Below are positions 1 to 10,428 of a stretch of 64,000 nt of DNA, one piece after another. The stretch is taken from positions 62,001-126,000 of the forward strand of contig CALNHX010003006.1 in NCBI GenBank assembly GCA_940337035.1. Reading direction: 5' to 3'. The notes beneath the pieces are model-generated. The model saw only the letters and a program-made list of their open reading frames with translations. It was not told the origin of the DNA and ran no database searches. This DNA is from Agriotes lineatus. Its lineage: Eukaryota > Arthropoda > Insecta > Coleoptera > Elateridae. A program made the translations under genes and the position numbers. How positions within the stretch are numbered: the stretch's first letter is position 1; each line of letters opens with the position of its first letter.

Positions 1-23
1 TATGGTTTTTTGGTCTAGTTCTT

Positions 24-237
24 CTACTTCCTTTGCCATTAAGGCGGGTGGGTGGCTAGTCTTGCTCGTCTCGTCGAAATCGAAGAAAAGTTTAATTGCC
101 AAGGGCTAACGACTATCACAGGTGTTGGCGTGGTAGTCAAGAAGCTTACGATTTTTAAAATCGTAGAGTGACGATGAATCGAACCCGGGCTTGCCGCATT
201 AGACTCGGGAATTTGCTCTCTGGGCCGTCCGCTCACC
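24..237 (-). mobile_element. tRNA-derived SINE, probably complete
   Basis: Read on the minus strand, the right end begins with a tRNA-like head: an A-box-like GGCCCAGAGAGC is followed about 35 nt later by GGTTCGATTC, a good B box (RNA polymerase III type 2 promoter). A non-tRNA body follows down to about base 24. Imperfect flanking copies TTGGTCTAGTTCTT (10-23) and TTGTTCTAGTTGTT (238-251), 12 of 14 matching, look like a target-site duplication. The reading frame on this strand merely translates the SINE and is not a gene. The tRNA of origin was not identified. The element lies about 150 bp upstream of the Jockey LINE. Confidence 0.55.
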
Positions 238-373
238 TTGTTCTAGTTGTTTTTTCTTCTTAACAAATGAGATTGTGTTTTTCCAACGCTGCAGTATCAC
301 ATAATTTAATTAAATGTGGGTGAGTTTCTACTATTTACATAATTACATAATTTATATCGAATAAAATTAACGT

Positions 374-384
374 ATGCCTCTTGC
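374..384 (+). repeat. Target-site duplication, left copy, of the Jockey LINE
   Basis: ATGCCTCTTGC here is repeated exactly at 4768-4778, directly after the poly-A tail of the LINE. This defines the insertion site and fixes the 5' end of the element at about 385. Confidence 0.9.
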
Positions 385-532
385 GAAGTTGCCATTCGAC
401 TTTCGAGGTGTAAAGTTGTGTTTCAAGTGCAGCTAGATAGTGGTTAAAGATATCGCGTGACCTGCGGGTCAAGTGCCGGTTTTTATCGGTTGTGATTACT
501 TATCCTCTCAGTAAGTAACGCAAACAAACATT

Positions 533-1897
533 ATGGCTTCTTATAACAATCAAATTTTACCTGCACAAAATACCCAACAACTCATACCGATGCAGATAGA
601 TCAAAACCAACAAATGCAATTTATTCCAAATTATCAATATCTGCCAGTCAATAATTTACAATCTAACTTTACAATAAACGACATATTGCAATCTCAGCCG
701 TCTAGCACGGCTCACCACAATTCACCTGTTTACCAGCAAATGCCAACAAACTACCAAGCATCACAAGAAACTGATTGGCAAACAGTTGAAAACAGAAAAC
801 GTAGCCGTAAAGAACTCAGCGACACCACGCATAAGCAGTCTACATCAACAAACCAATCAGAATATTGGCTGAATCCTACAAACCGCTTCCAGCCCCTTGC
901 TGAAAAACAAACAGATTCAAGCCCAGAACATGATGTAAACCCAGCAACCAAAAATCCTAAACCTCCGCCAATATTTCTATCAGGTGTTAAAGTAATCGAA
1001 CCGCTTGTGAAATTACTGGAATCAATTGCAGAATCTGAGTACACTCTAAAAATATTAAATAAGGATGAAGTTAAAATTTTACCAAATACGTCTGAAAAAT
1101 ATACTGCTATAATTAAGGCGCTATCCGAAAGAAAGACCGAATTTCACACGTATCAGCCAAAACAGGAAAGGAAATTCAGAGTAGTCCTTAGGAATATTCA
1201 TCCATCTACTAATTTAGAAGAGTTAAAAAACGAGATAAAATCACTTGGCCATGAGGTTACCAACATTGCCAACATAAAACAGCGAGGTACAAAAATAGCT
1301 TTACCGCTCTTCTTCGTGGAGGTAAAAACAGCCGAAAATAACAAAGAAATCTTCAACATAAGTAAATTAAGCCATTCTATTGTTAAATTCGAACCACCTA
1401 ACGCAAAGCGCGAGATCCCTCAATGCGCTAAATGTCAAAAACACGAGCATACCAAAAACTTCTGTAGTAGGAGCCCACGGTGCGTTAAATGTGCAGGAAC
1501 ACACCTCACCGCCCAATGTCAACGTAAGGAAAAAAGTCCTGACGTCATAGGTGTGAATTGTAGCGGCAACCATCCAGCAAATTACAAAGGATGTTTAGTT
1601 TATAAGGAACTACAACAAAAAATGTATCCACCATTAAGAAACAGACAACTTACTCCACCTCATCGGTTTTCTACACAGTTAGTTCAACCAAATATCAGCT
1701 ACGCTCAAGTATCTAGCACTAACCATCAACAACCCCAATATGATGCAGCACAACGACGTCAGTCCTTACCTACCAATGAAACAAGCGAGCTACATGAACT
1801 TAAACAAATGTTAAAAACTCTAATGGAACAAATGGGTAATATGTTAACTCTTCTAACCACAGTCGTTTCAAAAATGAGTAATGGATCTACATCTTAA
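533..1897 (+). CDS. Jockey ORF1, Gag-like RNA-binding protein
   Basis: A 454-residue nucleic-acid chaperone or RNP protein of a Jockey LINE. The first 90 residues are rich in Gln and Asn and look disordered. Residues about 215-295 (from FRVVLRNIHP) match the PRE_C2HC domain that precedes zinc knuckles in this clade. Zinc knuckle 1 is CX2CX4HX4C (Cys298 to Cys311) and knuckle 2 is CX2CX3HX4C (Cys317 to Cys329). Knuckle 3 ends in the usual NHPANYKGC, but its first Cys is replaced by Gly340. The C-terminus is Gln-rich and ends in a short heptad-like stretch, LKQMLKTLMEQMGNMLTLL. In the family this protein packages the LINE RNA and directs it to the nucleus or telomere. The stop overlaps the start of ORF2 by 17 bases, so ORF2 is probably reached by reinitiation or a similar coupled mechanism. 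The ATG at 533 is the first in frame and follows the 5' UTR. Confidence 0.95.
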   Translation: MASYNNQILPAQNTQQLIPMQIDQNQQMQFIPNYQYLPVNNLQSNFTINDILQSQPSSTAHHNSPVYQQMPTNYQASQETDWQTVENRKRSRKELSDTTHKQSTSTNQSEYWLNPTNRFQPLAEKQTDSSPEHDVNPATKNPKPPPIFLSGVKVIEPLVKLLESIAESEYTLKILNKDEVKILPNTSEKYTAIIKALSERKTEFHTYQPKQERKFRVVLRNIHPSTNLEELKNEIKSLGHEVTNIANIKQRGTKIALPLFFVEVKTAENNKEIFNISKLSHSIVKFEPPNAKREIPQCAKCQKHEHTKNFCSRSPRCVKCAGTHLTAQCQRKEKSPDVIGVNCSGNHPANYKGCLVYKELQQKMYPPLRNRQLTPPHRFSTQLVQPNISYAQVSSTNHQQPQYDAAQRRQSLPTNETSELHELKQMLKTLMEQMGNMLTLLTTVVSKMSNGSTS

Positions 1898-4571
1898 AAT
1901 AGCTATCTGGAACGCTAACGGTTTAACATATCACAGAGACGAGATTATCTCATTCATATCAAATCACTGCATAGATATTATGTTAATAGCTGAATCTCAT
2001 TACACGGATCGTACTTACGTAAAAATTCCAAATTATACAATATATGCCACACAACACCCAGACGGCACGGCCCATGCTGGAACTGCTATTATTATCAGAA
2101 ACTCTGTTAAACATCATGAGTTACCTAAATACAACCCAGCACACCTACAAGCAACCACTGTGGCTATAGAAGACTGGAAAGGACCGCTGCTACTCTCAGC
2201 AGTATACTGCCCTCCACGTCACAATAATAAGCTCGAGCAATACGAACATTACTTCCAAACCTTAGGTAACAGGTTCATCTCTGGTGGAGATTATAATGCG
2301 AAACATATCCAGTGGGGATCACGGACAACCACAACCAAAGGAAGAGAATTACTTAGAACGCTCACTAAACATGGCCTGCATTATATCTACACGGGTGAAC
2401 CTACACATTGGCCAACGAACCCTGCAAATATTCCCGACTTACTCGATTTTTGCATCGTAAAAGGATTAAATCCAAATCATTTCAATGCTGCATCTTGCCT
2501 CGACCTCACGGGTGAGCATTCACCCATTATACTAACCATGGGAACTCGTGTAATACTCAACTCAAAGCCTCCCAGCCTCTGCAACAAACTTACGGATTGG
2601 AATCTTTTCCGACAAATAGTTGACGAAATGCTAGCGCTTGAAGTACCCTTAAAAACTAACGAAGATTTATTTACTGCAGTAGAACAATTTAATCAAACCA
2701 TCCAGCAAGCTGCATGGAAAGCAACTCCGTTACTCACTCAGACCATCGCTTCCATAGATTGTCCCATTGTCGTAAAGAAAAAGATAGCCGAAAAACGTAG
2801 ACTGAGAAGAATATGGCAAACTACTAGGCACCCCGATGATAAAAGAAGGCTTAACCGTAAAACGCATAACCTAAAACACCTACTATCAGAAATTAAAAAT
2901 AAGTCTGTGCAAAACTACCTTCAACAACTGTCTCCAACGGAAGCCTCAGAATATTCTCTCTGGAAGGCGACAAAAAGATTGAAGCAGCCGCAGATACATG
3001 AATCGCCATTGCGTCTTCCAAATAATAATTGGGCTAGAAGTAATGAAGAAAAGGCTCTTGCATTTGCCAACCATTTGAGAACAGTCTTCACACCACATAA
3101 TTCTAAAATTACACCGGATGAAGAACACGAAATTCAACGCTACTTAGAAGCACCGTTTCAACTATGCCCACCAATCTCAAAGTTCAAAGTTACGCAAGTC
3201 CGGACTATGCTCACGTCTGAACTAAATTCAAGGAAATCACCCGGATACGACCTTATTACAGCAACAGTCTTGAGAGAATTACCTAGTAAAGCGTTTGTAT
3301 TCATCACGTACCTATTCAATGCGATACTGAGATTAAGGCATTTCCCAGAACAGTGGAAAGTTGCTGAAATTATACTAATACCTAAACCTGGTAAACCACC
3401 TACTGATTTGACTTCGTACAGACCAATTAGTCTACTTCCACTCCTGTCGAAAGTCTTCGAAAAATTGCTGTTAAGGAAATTACTACCTTTCATCACAGAA
3501 CACGATCTCATTCCTAATCATCAGTTCGGTTTCCGAAAACATCATGCCACCATTGAACAGGTACACCGTGTAGTTGACAAAATTACAAAAGACTTCAACG
3601 AAAAACGCTACTGCTCGGCCATATTTATCGATGTCGCACAAGCATTCGACAAAGTGTGGCATCAGGGCCTCTTATTCAAAATTAAAAAACTGCTACCCCC
3701 GGATTTTTACGAAATTCTCAAATCTTACCTGACAGACAGGCACTTTCTTGTCAAATATAAAGATAGTCGCACACTTTTATTCCCAATACATGCAGGTGTA
3801 CCTCAAGGCAGTGTGCTGGGCCCATTGCTGTACGTGCTTTTTACAGCTGACCTCCCTACTTCTGAATCCACTATGGTAGCCACATTTGCAGATGATACTG
3901 CAGTACTTTCTTCTCACTCCGAACCGCATCTGTCAAGCCACTATCTGCAGGAACACCTACAAAGCTTAGAACTATGGTTCAACAGATGGCGGATACAAAT
4001 AAATGAAGGAAAGTCAGTACAAGTGACCTTTACTATAAGAAGGGGAAGCTGTCCTCCTGTTCTGCTAAACGGTTCACCAGTCCCACAAGATGATAGTGTA
4101 AAATACTTAGGCCTCCACCTCGACAGACGTTTGACCTGGAAGAAGCATATTTTCATGAAAAGGAAGCAGTTGGGTCTCAAGATTCAAAAAATGTACTGGC
4201 TTCTAGGTAGAAAATCTCAACTGTCCATTAATAACAAAATTCTACTCTATAAAGCCATCATAAAGCCGATATGGAGTTATGGTATACAACTCTGGGGAAC
4301 TGCCAGTAATTCCAATATTGAGATTTTAAGACGCTTTCAATCTAAAGTTTTACGATCTATGGTAAACGCTCCTTGGTTCGTTCCAAATGACGTTATCCAA
4401 CGTGATTTAAACATCTCCTCTATCACAGACGAAATTCGCAAATATAGTGTCCGTTACGCTACTCGCCTTAGTGCTCACCCAAACGTGTTAATCGAGCCTC
4501 TCCTAGAAGACGACGTCCAGCCTAGACTCAAAAGAATAAAGCTTTCCAACCTCCCACGCCGCTTTGAATGA
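1881..4571 (+). CDS. Jockey ORF2, endonuclease and reverse transcriptase
   Basis: An 896-residue polyprotein that nicks the target and performs target-primed reverse transcription. The APE endonuclease occupies about residues 1-225: IWNANG (Asn11), IAESH (Glu38), GGDYNAKH (Asp137), LLDFCI and GEHSPI (His213). The usual SDH of this last motif reads GEH, so the Asp is Glu212. Reverse transcriptase runs from about 450: KSPGYD (452), LIPKPGKPP, SYRPISLLP, HQFGFRK, motif A FIDVAQAFDKVWH (Asp584), motif B GVPQGSVLGP (about 639), motif C FADD (669-672) and KYLGLHLDRRLTW. The C-terminal part with WSYGIQLWGTAS is the usual Jockey tail; there is no RNase H domain. Length and order fit a complete Jockey ORF2 and no disabling mutation is seen. 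The start at 1881 overlaps the end of ORF1 in another frame. Confidence 0.96.
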   Translation: MDLHLKIAIWNANGLTYHRDEIISFISNHCIDIMLIAESHYTDRTYVKIPNYTIYATQHPDGTAHAGTAIIIRNSVKHHELPKYNPAHLQATTVAIEDWKGPLLLSAVYCPPRHNNKLEQYEHYFQTLGNRFISGGDYNAKHIQWGSRTTTTKGRELLRTLTKHGLHYIYTGEPTHWPTNPANIPDLLDFCIVKGLNPNHFNAASCLDLTGEHSPIILTMGTRVILNSKPPSLCNKLTDWNLFRQIVDEMLALEVPLKTNEDLFTAVEQFNQTIQQAAWKATPLLTQTIASIDCPIVVKKKIAEKRRLRRIWQTTRHPDDKRRLNRKTHNLKHLLSEIKNKSVQNYLQQLSPTEASEYSLWKATKRLKQPQIHESPLRLPNNNWARSNEEKALAFANHLRTVFTPHNSKITPDEEHEIQRYLEAPFQLCPPISKFKVTQVRTMLTSELNSRKSPGYDLITATVLRELPSKAFVFITYLFNAILRLRHFPEQWKVAEIILIPKPGKPPTDLTSYRPISLLPLLSKVFEKLLLRKLLPFITEHDLIPNHQFGFRKHHATIEQVHRVVDKITKDFNEKRYCSAIFIDVAQAFDKVWHQGLLFKIKKLLPPDFYEILKSYLTDRHFLVKYKDSRTLLFPIHAGVPQGSVLGPLLYVLFTADLPTSESTMVATFADDTAVLSSHSEPHLSSHYLQEHLQSLELWFNRWRIQINEGKSVQVTFTIRRGSCPPVLLNGSPVPQDDSVKYLGLHLDRRLTWKKHIFMKRKQLGLKIQKMYWLLGRKSQLSINNKILLYKAIIKPIWSYGIQLWGTASNSNIEILRRFQSKVLRSMVNAPWFVPNDVIQRDLNISSITDEIRKYSVRYATRLSAHPNVLIEPLLEDDVQPRLKRIKLSNLPRRFE

Positions 4572-4767
4572 CAGTGCGTAGTGTACTCTGTGTAAGTGAG
4601 TGTAATAAATACTTGCAATACAAAACTACCGAGTTAATTGGGAACTGTCACTGGATTGTTTCCGTCATGTCTTATTGTCGGGTTTATTATACATTATTGT
4701 CAAATCGCCTACTTATTGCCTCTAGGAGGTAGATTGTAGATAAATAAACAAATTAAAAAAAAAAAAA

Positions 4768-4778
4768 ATGCCTCTTGC
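4768..4778 (+). repeat. Target-site duplication, right copy, of the Jockey LINE
   Basis: ATGCCTCTTGC immediately follows the poly-A tail and repeats bases 374-384 exactly. Confidence 0.9.
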
Positions 4779-6802
4779 AAGTCATCACGTAACCCTTTGA
4801 TAGAATGGTAAAGTTCAATGGCTTATTATGTTAGTTGACGTTTCACATATAGAATTATTTCGCATGCGATTTGGCAATTTAATTTTATGGAGACGTCAGA
4901 TTAATATAAAGGAAAATTACGAAATAAAAACTTTAAAACTGTTTTTATAACTGTTCTACACACTATTTAACACTTGTTTCAGTTGCTGTTTAAACTACTT
5001 CTTCTTGTGTTTTGTAAAATTTTAATATTATTGTTATATAAAAAATTTACATTTACTGCGTTTTTCGACGTCATTATTTTTATTGTTTTTGTTTTAACAA
5101 GGCTCTTAATAATCTCTATATTTTCTAATATTCAGTAACTCTGCTGTCGCCTTAATGCTTCAGAATAAAGCAAACTCACTGAATAAATACATAATTTGCT
5201 ATTCCAGGGTTAGCAAAATTCCGTTATGATTCGCCTGTTCGCTTTAAGCAAAATAAGGTTGCCCGAATATCAGGTGAATACATTAATAAAATGTAATCCA
5301 TTTATGAAATATTGCGGGGGCGTATAAACCGAATGTGAATATTATGTTTCGTAAAATGTGTGAAATGAATTTGGTTTAGAGCGCATCGATTAAAATGAGA
5401 GATAATATTAATATTAAAGGTAATTTATTGTACCTAGCACATGTTGTAACTTCGAAATAATGGAATGCGATAGTATATTTAAATGTATTGCACTCCTATG
5501 ATCGATTAAAGCAAGGTAATGGCTATACAGGTATTAAAAATCGTAAATACTTTGTGTTCACCACCTACACTATAAAAATTTACCGTTTTCTTGATACGGG
5601 AAAATTCAAATTTCTTAAAATCCATATCCTTATGTTGTAAGTCGCGAATAAGTATAGCTGTGGATAGGTTAAAGTAGGGTAGATTACCAACCAGCTGCAG
5701 CTGTAAATACCATGAAAAAATCAAGACACCAACAACCTAGCATAAAACCTGAAGCATCATTGCAAGCAGACGCCACTGATTTAAAACTATCGGCTAGAAT
5801 CTAACCAACAATCTTGAATACGAGTATTTTTTTCAACGTCCGATTCAGAAGAAATAAAAACGTAGAAAGAATACGAAACATTTATCGTATTAAAAATGTA
5901 AGTACGTCTCATCTACATTTCTACATGATCGCCATTTTGATGAAGGTACATTTTTTGTGAGTCATAAACTGCACTCATTTGATGAAGAATTTCGTTTGCA
6001 TTATCTCCTTCAGCTTCGAGTTTTCAGCCAGAAGGAAGTGTATAACGGCTTACTGCGCCCGCCAAGTGTGAACTGCGCGCCATAAGCCCTAACCCATTTT
6101 CTTCTGGTTGAAGGCATATATTTTGAAAAGTATAATTTAGCCAAAATTTATCGTAGGATAAGTACGGTTTATCAGCAATGGCTGTGTGCAAGAATGGTGC
6201 ATAAAGTTTAAAAAAGCAAGTAAAAGCCAACGTGAAGGTTTGGCTGACTGACCAGGATGCATAGGGAAATTCGTGTCACGGTATTATAATTGCCTTCACC
6301 GGAATGGCGATTATGCAAACAATGTAGCTGATGGATATACTTAACTATAATAACTCTCATAAAAAACATCCTAGGTTCAAGTAAAAACACAATGTATAAA
6401 TTTTAGTATAAAAGCTTTAATTAAAATAAATAATTAAACCCAAAAAGAGAATTGCTGCAGATACTATTAATTGCAAATTTGAAAGACATTAGCGATTCAA
6501 TTCCAATATAAAGACTTAACTAAAGAAGAGCGCTTGGAATCGCTTCGGCGAAGTAATAAAAAATCCTAATCTAAAACTACTGAGTAAAATTATTCGCAAG
6601 TTTCGTCGTACCACGATGCTTTGCCAAACCGATACAATTATAAATATTGTACTGTATATCGCATACAAAGCATGCATATACACGGCCAGCAGCGATAAAG
6701 GGCAGAAGATATTTCTAAAACTATGATAGTTGCTCACAATTTTCTTATTAAAAAGTTGTAGGTATAGAGGCGGTGAATATTACTAAAGTAGTTTTGATAA
6801 TG
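4779..6802. other. Non-coding AT-rich sequence, nothing recognised
   Basis: About 2 kb of AT-rich DNA after the LINE. The open frames are short, lack any recognisable motif and begin on random ATGs. A GC-richer patch at about 6005-6110 has no repeat partner that I could find by eye. Confidence 0.6.
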
Positions 6803-8280
6803 CAGGGTGGCTCAAGAAAGTGTGGTAAATCAAACGTACTGTTTTTGTAATTAAAATGCCCTATATTTGGGTAGCTTAAAAGTTTTACATTGAAATACAA
6901 ATCATGTTGATATAAAGTTATATGGGTCTAAAGTCAACTGCTTTATGGAAAAAATACTGGAACTGTAGACGGCTGTTGTAAGTACCACAAAACAATTGAA
7001 TAAGGGCAGACGTTACCAAACAATTATGCTTTTCGAGAATTACGTTTAGAGTTGAAAATAATGGCTGTTGGTATTGGTGTTATACAGTGTGCTCAACATT
7101 AGCAAATTTAATAATTTGATTGCTTCTAAGTTGATGTTTGTTTTTCTTATTTGTTAAAATTCCATTTTAATGAGCTTTTTTGATATGTAACTTCATAGCC
7201 CAAAATTTAAGTATTCAGATATCCACGATTGAACATAAAAACAAAATTTAGCACCTTACAATGCTTTATTATTAAGGGAGAACAAACCCACGAACGCCTT
7301 TACAGTACAAATTTAAACACTTGTAACTCTCCTGGCACCCGAAAAACCAGGTTTATAAAATAAAAATTCTGACATTTCCTAAACCAAAAATAAAACAAAA
7401 AAAAACTAAAAAGGCAGAAGAAAATTAGACCTGAAAACCTGAATTTAGGGCTAGGAAATATATCAAGAGAAATCACATTTGAAGTACTTAAAAAATACAG
7501 CGGCATACAGGGTGTTCCATTTAACCATATCGAAATTATTATATTGCAAATTATGAGCTTTCTGCGCAGTTATAGCCCGAAAATGAAAGGTGAAATCAAT
7601 CAGATTTTAATGTATTTTGTTATGTAATTTTACTTCTTTATATCTGATTTTAATTGATCCTAGAACTAATTTATCCCTGTGTTTTTATTTGTTCTTATTT
7701 GTGATTGTTTGTGTCTACAATTTCTGGATTTATATGTTCTAAACCTCGTTTTATGTTTTGTTTGCAGAGCTGAAATGCTTATATTATTTGTTATCATAAC
7801 GGCCATTGTTTGTTGTTCCTTGAAATAAAGCATATTACTGATGTTACTGCAAGTTACTGAAATTGTTTTTATGCCCAAACACGCATATCTGAAAAATATG
7901 GAATTTAGGGGTACGATGTAACATATTACAAGGAAGCTCATTCAAAAAGATTTCTAAAAATATTAAAATATACAGGGCGTCTATTTAATAAAAAATCGCA
8001 CCCGCTATAGGAACAATAAGGGCAATTGATAAAAACCATATTTTTTTTGTTAACGTTTTCCTGCATTCAATTGTTTTCTGTTACTCACAACAGCCGCCTA
8101 AGGTTTAGCATTTTTTTACATAGAATCGTTAATACCTCCAAGATAGTTTATGTAACACCTATACAATATTATATCAAAATGATTAGTATTTCAACGCAAA
8201 ACATTTAAACTACCTATATGTGGAGCATTCCATTTAAACAGAAAGTAATTTTGATTCGCCACATTTTTTGAGCCACCCTG
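6803..8280. mobile_element. DNA element with CAGGGTGGCTCA ends and about 235-bp inverted termini
   Basis: The left end CAGGGTGGCTCAAGAAAGTG (6803) and the reverse complement of the right end, CAGGGTGGCTCAAAAAATG (8280), begin long imperfect terminal inverted repeats. Similarity can be followed inward to about 7030 on the left and 8030 on the right, for example GGCTGTTGTAAGTACCACA against GGCTGTTGTGAGTAACAGA. The interior holds two more starts of the same flavour, CAGGGTGTTCCATTTAA at 7509 and CAGGGCGTCTATTTAA at 7973, which suggests nested or rearranged copies. No transposase frame was found, so it is non-autonomous. The superfamily is not assigned and no target-site duplication was found. 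Confidence 0.65.
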
Positions 8281-10297
8281 TAAAATCAAAAATATGTAAG
8301 TGATTTGCACTGGCTGCGTACCTACAACTTTTAGGTTCACGATATTTATAAAACTCTCATAGTTTTCGAAACACCTTCCACCTACACATCGTGGCCGAAC
8401 CCTGTACACAGGGTGGCACTAAAATAGCAAAAAATTCACGTAGAAATATTCTTCGAAAAATTGTGAGTAAAGTATTATTAATACTAAAATGTTGGATTGT
8501 CTCGATGAACCCTCACGAGCGGTATATAAAGACATTCTTTTTCAGGTAAAGTACCACTAAGGAGAGTTGTTCAAGATATAAATTTATGGTCCCATGCAAC
8601 ATTTTAAAAGTATGAGCTGCCTTTTATTAAACCATTTGTATTAGATGAAGTATCTTTGCGGTAACATGGTTTCATAAAAAGTAAGCCCTCATTCTTAAAA
8701 TTTTGCATGGTTCCAGAATTTAATATTTTGAGCAACCGGCCTTGATGATACTTTGGCGTATTTGAAACAGAGAAGGTACTTTGCCCGAAAAAAAGGTATA
8801 TTATCTATCGGCCGTGAGTTAAAGGCCAATATGACATTTTAATATTAAGATTTTCTACTCAGAATTTCACAAAGAATATCCTCACATTTTTCTTTCGTTG
8901 TTTTAGATACACCCTGTGTATATATCAGCGAAATCAGGAGTGTACTATTCTTGACCAATAGAAAATAGAGCATAAATTCACAAATCAAATAAAATTGGCA
9001 ACTGATGGTTATTTACGGGATATAAAATTGGAATGAATTCAAACAATTACTTATCTCATAGGAAACGCGATTCGACAAGCAATGACTTTTAAATAGTAGC
9101 GGGAAAGGCAAGGGAGGTGGATGCACCCGCGGGTACTAAAAAAGTGGGTTTAAAAAGTACAGTTGACCTTCGCTTGTCGAACACTTGCGTCGAAAAGCAG
9201 TAGAAATCGCAAACTACCAGAATAGATTCGGCTACCAGGTGGCAGGTTTTTTACAAGTGCGATAAACAGCCTAACGGACGGTGGACACCCAATAAACGGC
9301 CCCTTTAGCATTCGAAGAATATTAAGGGTCCCTCAATGACAGTAATGGTAACATCGGGGTTATTTGAATACGGCTTATACATAAATACAATAAAAGTTAG
9401 ATGAAGTGAAGATATAGAAATAGCAGTGGCATACCTTCAACTGTGGTCTGCCGGCAGGCGGTATTACTTCCAAATACTATAAAATTCTGATTTAATCAGA
9501 CGGGTGCATCAATTCACCAAGCCATTAGAGCCAAATCTGCAACAGGCTACCGGCTACTTTTCTGAATAAATCCGTTTACATAGCGTCAACGAAAGAAGTC
9601 CCAAAAATGTATGTTATAGCATTGGAAGTAAAGTTAAGACTTTTTTTAAATCCGAAAATGGAAACCGATAATGTATCTACTTAGAAATTGTATGTGCAGT
9701 TGCGAAACCAAAACTTACAAAAAACTATATAGGTAACGTGACATACACTGTGGCCGAATGCGTTGTATAAATGGAACAATCTGGATACATTAAATATAAA
9801 AAAATCTGTTGTGCTTGTAAGTGAACTAAGTGGACACATATAATGCAAAAGTTCAATTTTTATTTTGATAATCAAATGTTAACTTTGTTAAACATGTTAC
9901 ATGTCGGAATGTCGCCTATTGGAAGGTTTTTTATATACTGTTACTATTTCCAACAGCTAGAAGAACACTCCAACTGTAGTTACTTTACTGAGAAATAAAC
10001 TTATAAACCTATTTATTTTCTGTGTACCGGTCTTTATATGTGGATCCTCTGTTCGATATTTATTAGCCATTAAGACCTCAGCTCGTATGCTCACTGGCGA
10101 CTGCTAAAAAGAGCGTTTCTGCGTGTTTGTGCAAGTCAACGCCTATACTGAAAGAAAATCCCCTACACATACACGGGAAACGTATCATTTGAGGAATAAT
10201 ACGGCAGCAAATCGCAATATAAAATCTTTCCACGCGTCACTTCTTTCGAAGCCGTCAGATTATCGCTCACAGCGGATTGAAAACTTTTGTGTTTCAG
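8281..10297. other. Intronic sequence with scattered repeat ends
   Basis: Further CAGGGTG-type signatures lie at 8409 (CAGGGTGGCACT) and, inverted, at 8912 (ACACCCTGTG), so part of this is related repeat DNA of about 500 bp. From 9000 on I see no repeat, no splice-framed exon and no recognisable protein. Confidence 0.5.
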
Positions 10298-10428
10298 ATG
10301 TACCGATCCTCCACCTGGCCTTGGGATCGAATCTCAACCCTGACGACATCGAAGAGGGTGACGATGTTTACTTCGAATGCAAAGTCAACGCCAACCCTTG
10401 GGCATACAAAGTGCTGTGGAAGCATAAC
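10298..10428 (+). CDS. Internal exon of a Sidestep-family Ig-domain protein
   Basis: A single exon. It is preceded by a pyrimidine-rich acceptor ending TTTGTGTTTCAG (to 10297) and followed by a strong donor GTGAGT (10429). It starts in phase 1 and ends in phase 0, giving 43 full codons. The product, from VPILHLALGSNLNPDDIEE through GDDVYFECKVNANP to YKVLWKHN, is half of an Ig-like domain, including the first disulphide Cys (in YFEC) and the core Trp (in VLWKHN). The GSNLNPDDIEEGDDVYFECKV block is characteristic of insect Sidestep proteins, single-pass membrane receptors that guide motor axons and partner with Beaten-path proteins. The rest of the Ig domain would lie in the next exon, which I did not find in the window. 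The longer open frame 10123-10494 only continues into introns. Which Sidestep paralogue this is cannot be told from 43 residues. Confidence 0.88.

Larger units (their letters stand above)
385..4767 (+). mobile_element. Full-length Jockey-clade non-LTR retrotransposon
   Basis: A 4.38-kb LINE with a 148-bp 5' UTR, two overlapping open ORFs (533-1897 and 1881-4571), a short 3' UTR with AATAAA at 4604 and 4743, and a 13-A tail from 4755. An exact 11-bp target-site duplication flanks it. ORF1 carries the PRE_C2HC region and zinc knuckles, ORF2 carries an APE-type endonuclease and reverse transcriptase without RNase H, which together are typical of the Jockey clade. The lack of any frameshift or stop, the exact duplication and the clean tail argue for a recent insertion. 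It is a candidate autonomous copy, with the reservations about single residues noted for the two ORFs. Jockey-type elements carry an internal RNA polymerase II promoter at their 5' end, so 385-532 is the likely promoter; no single motif there is decisive. Confidence 0.96.
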
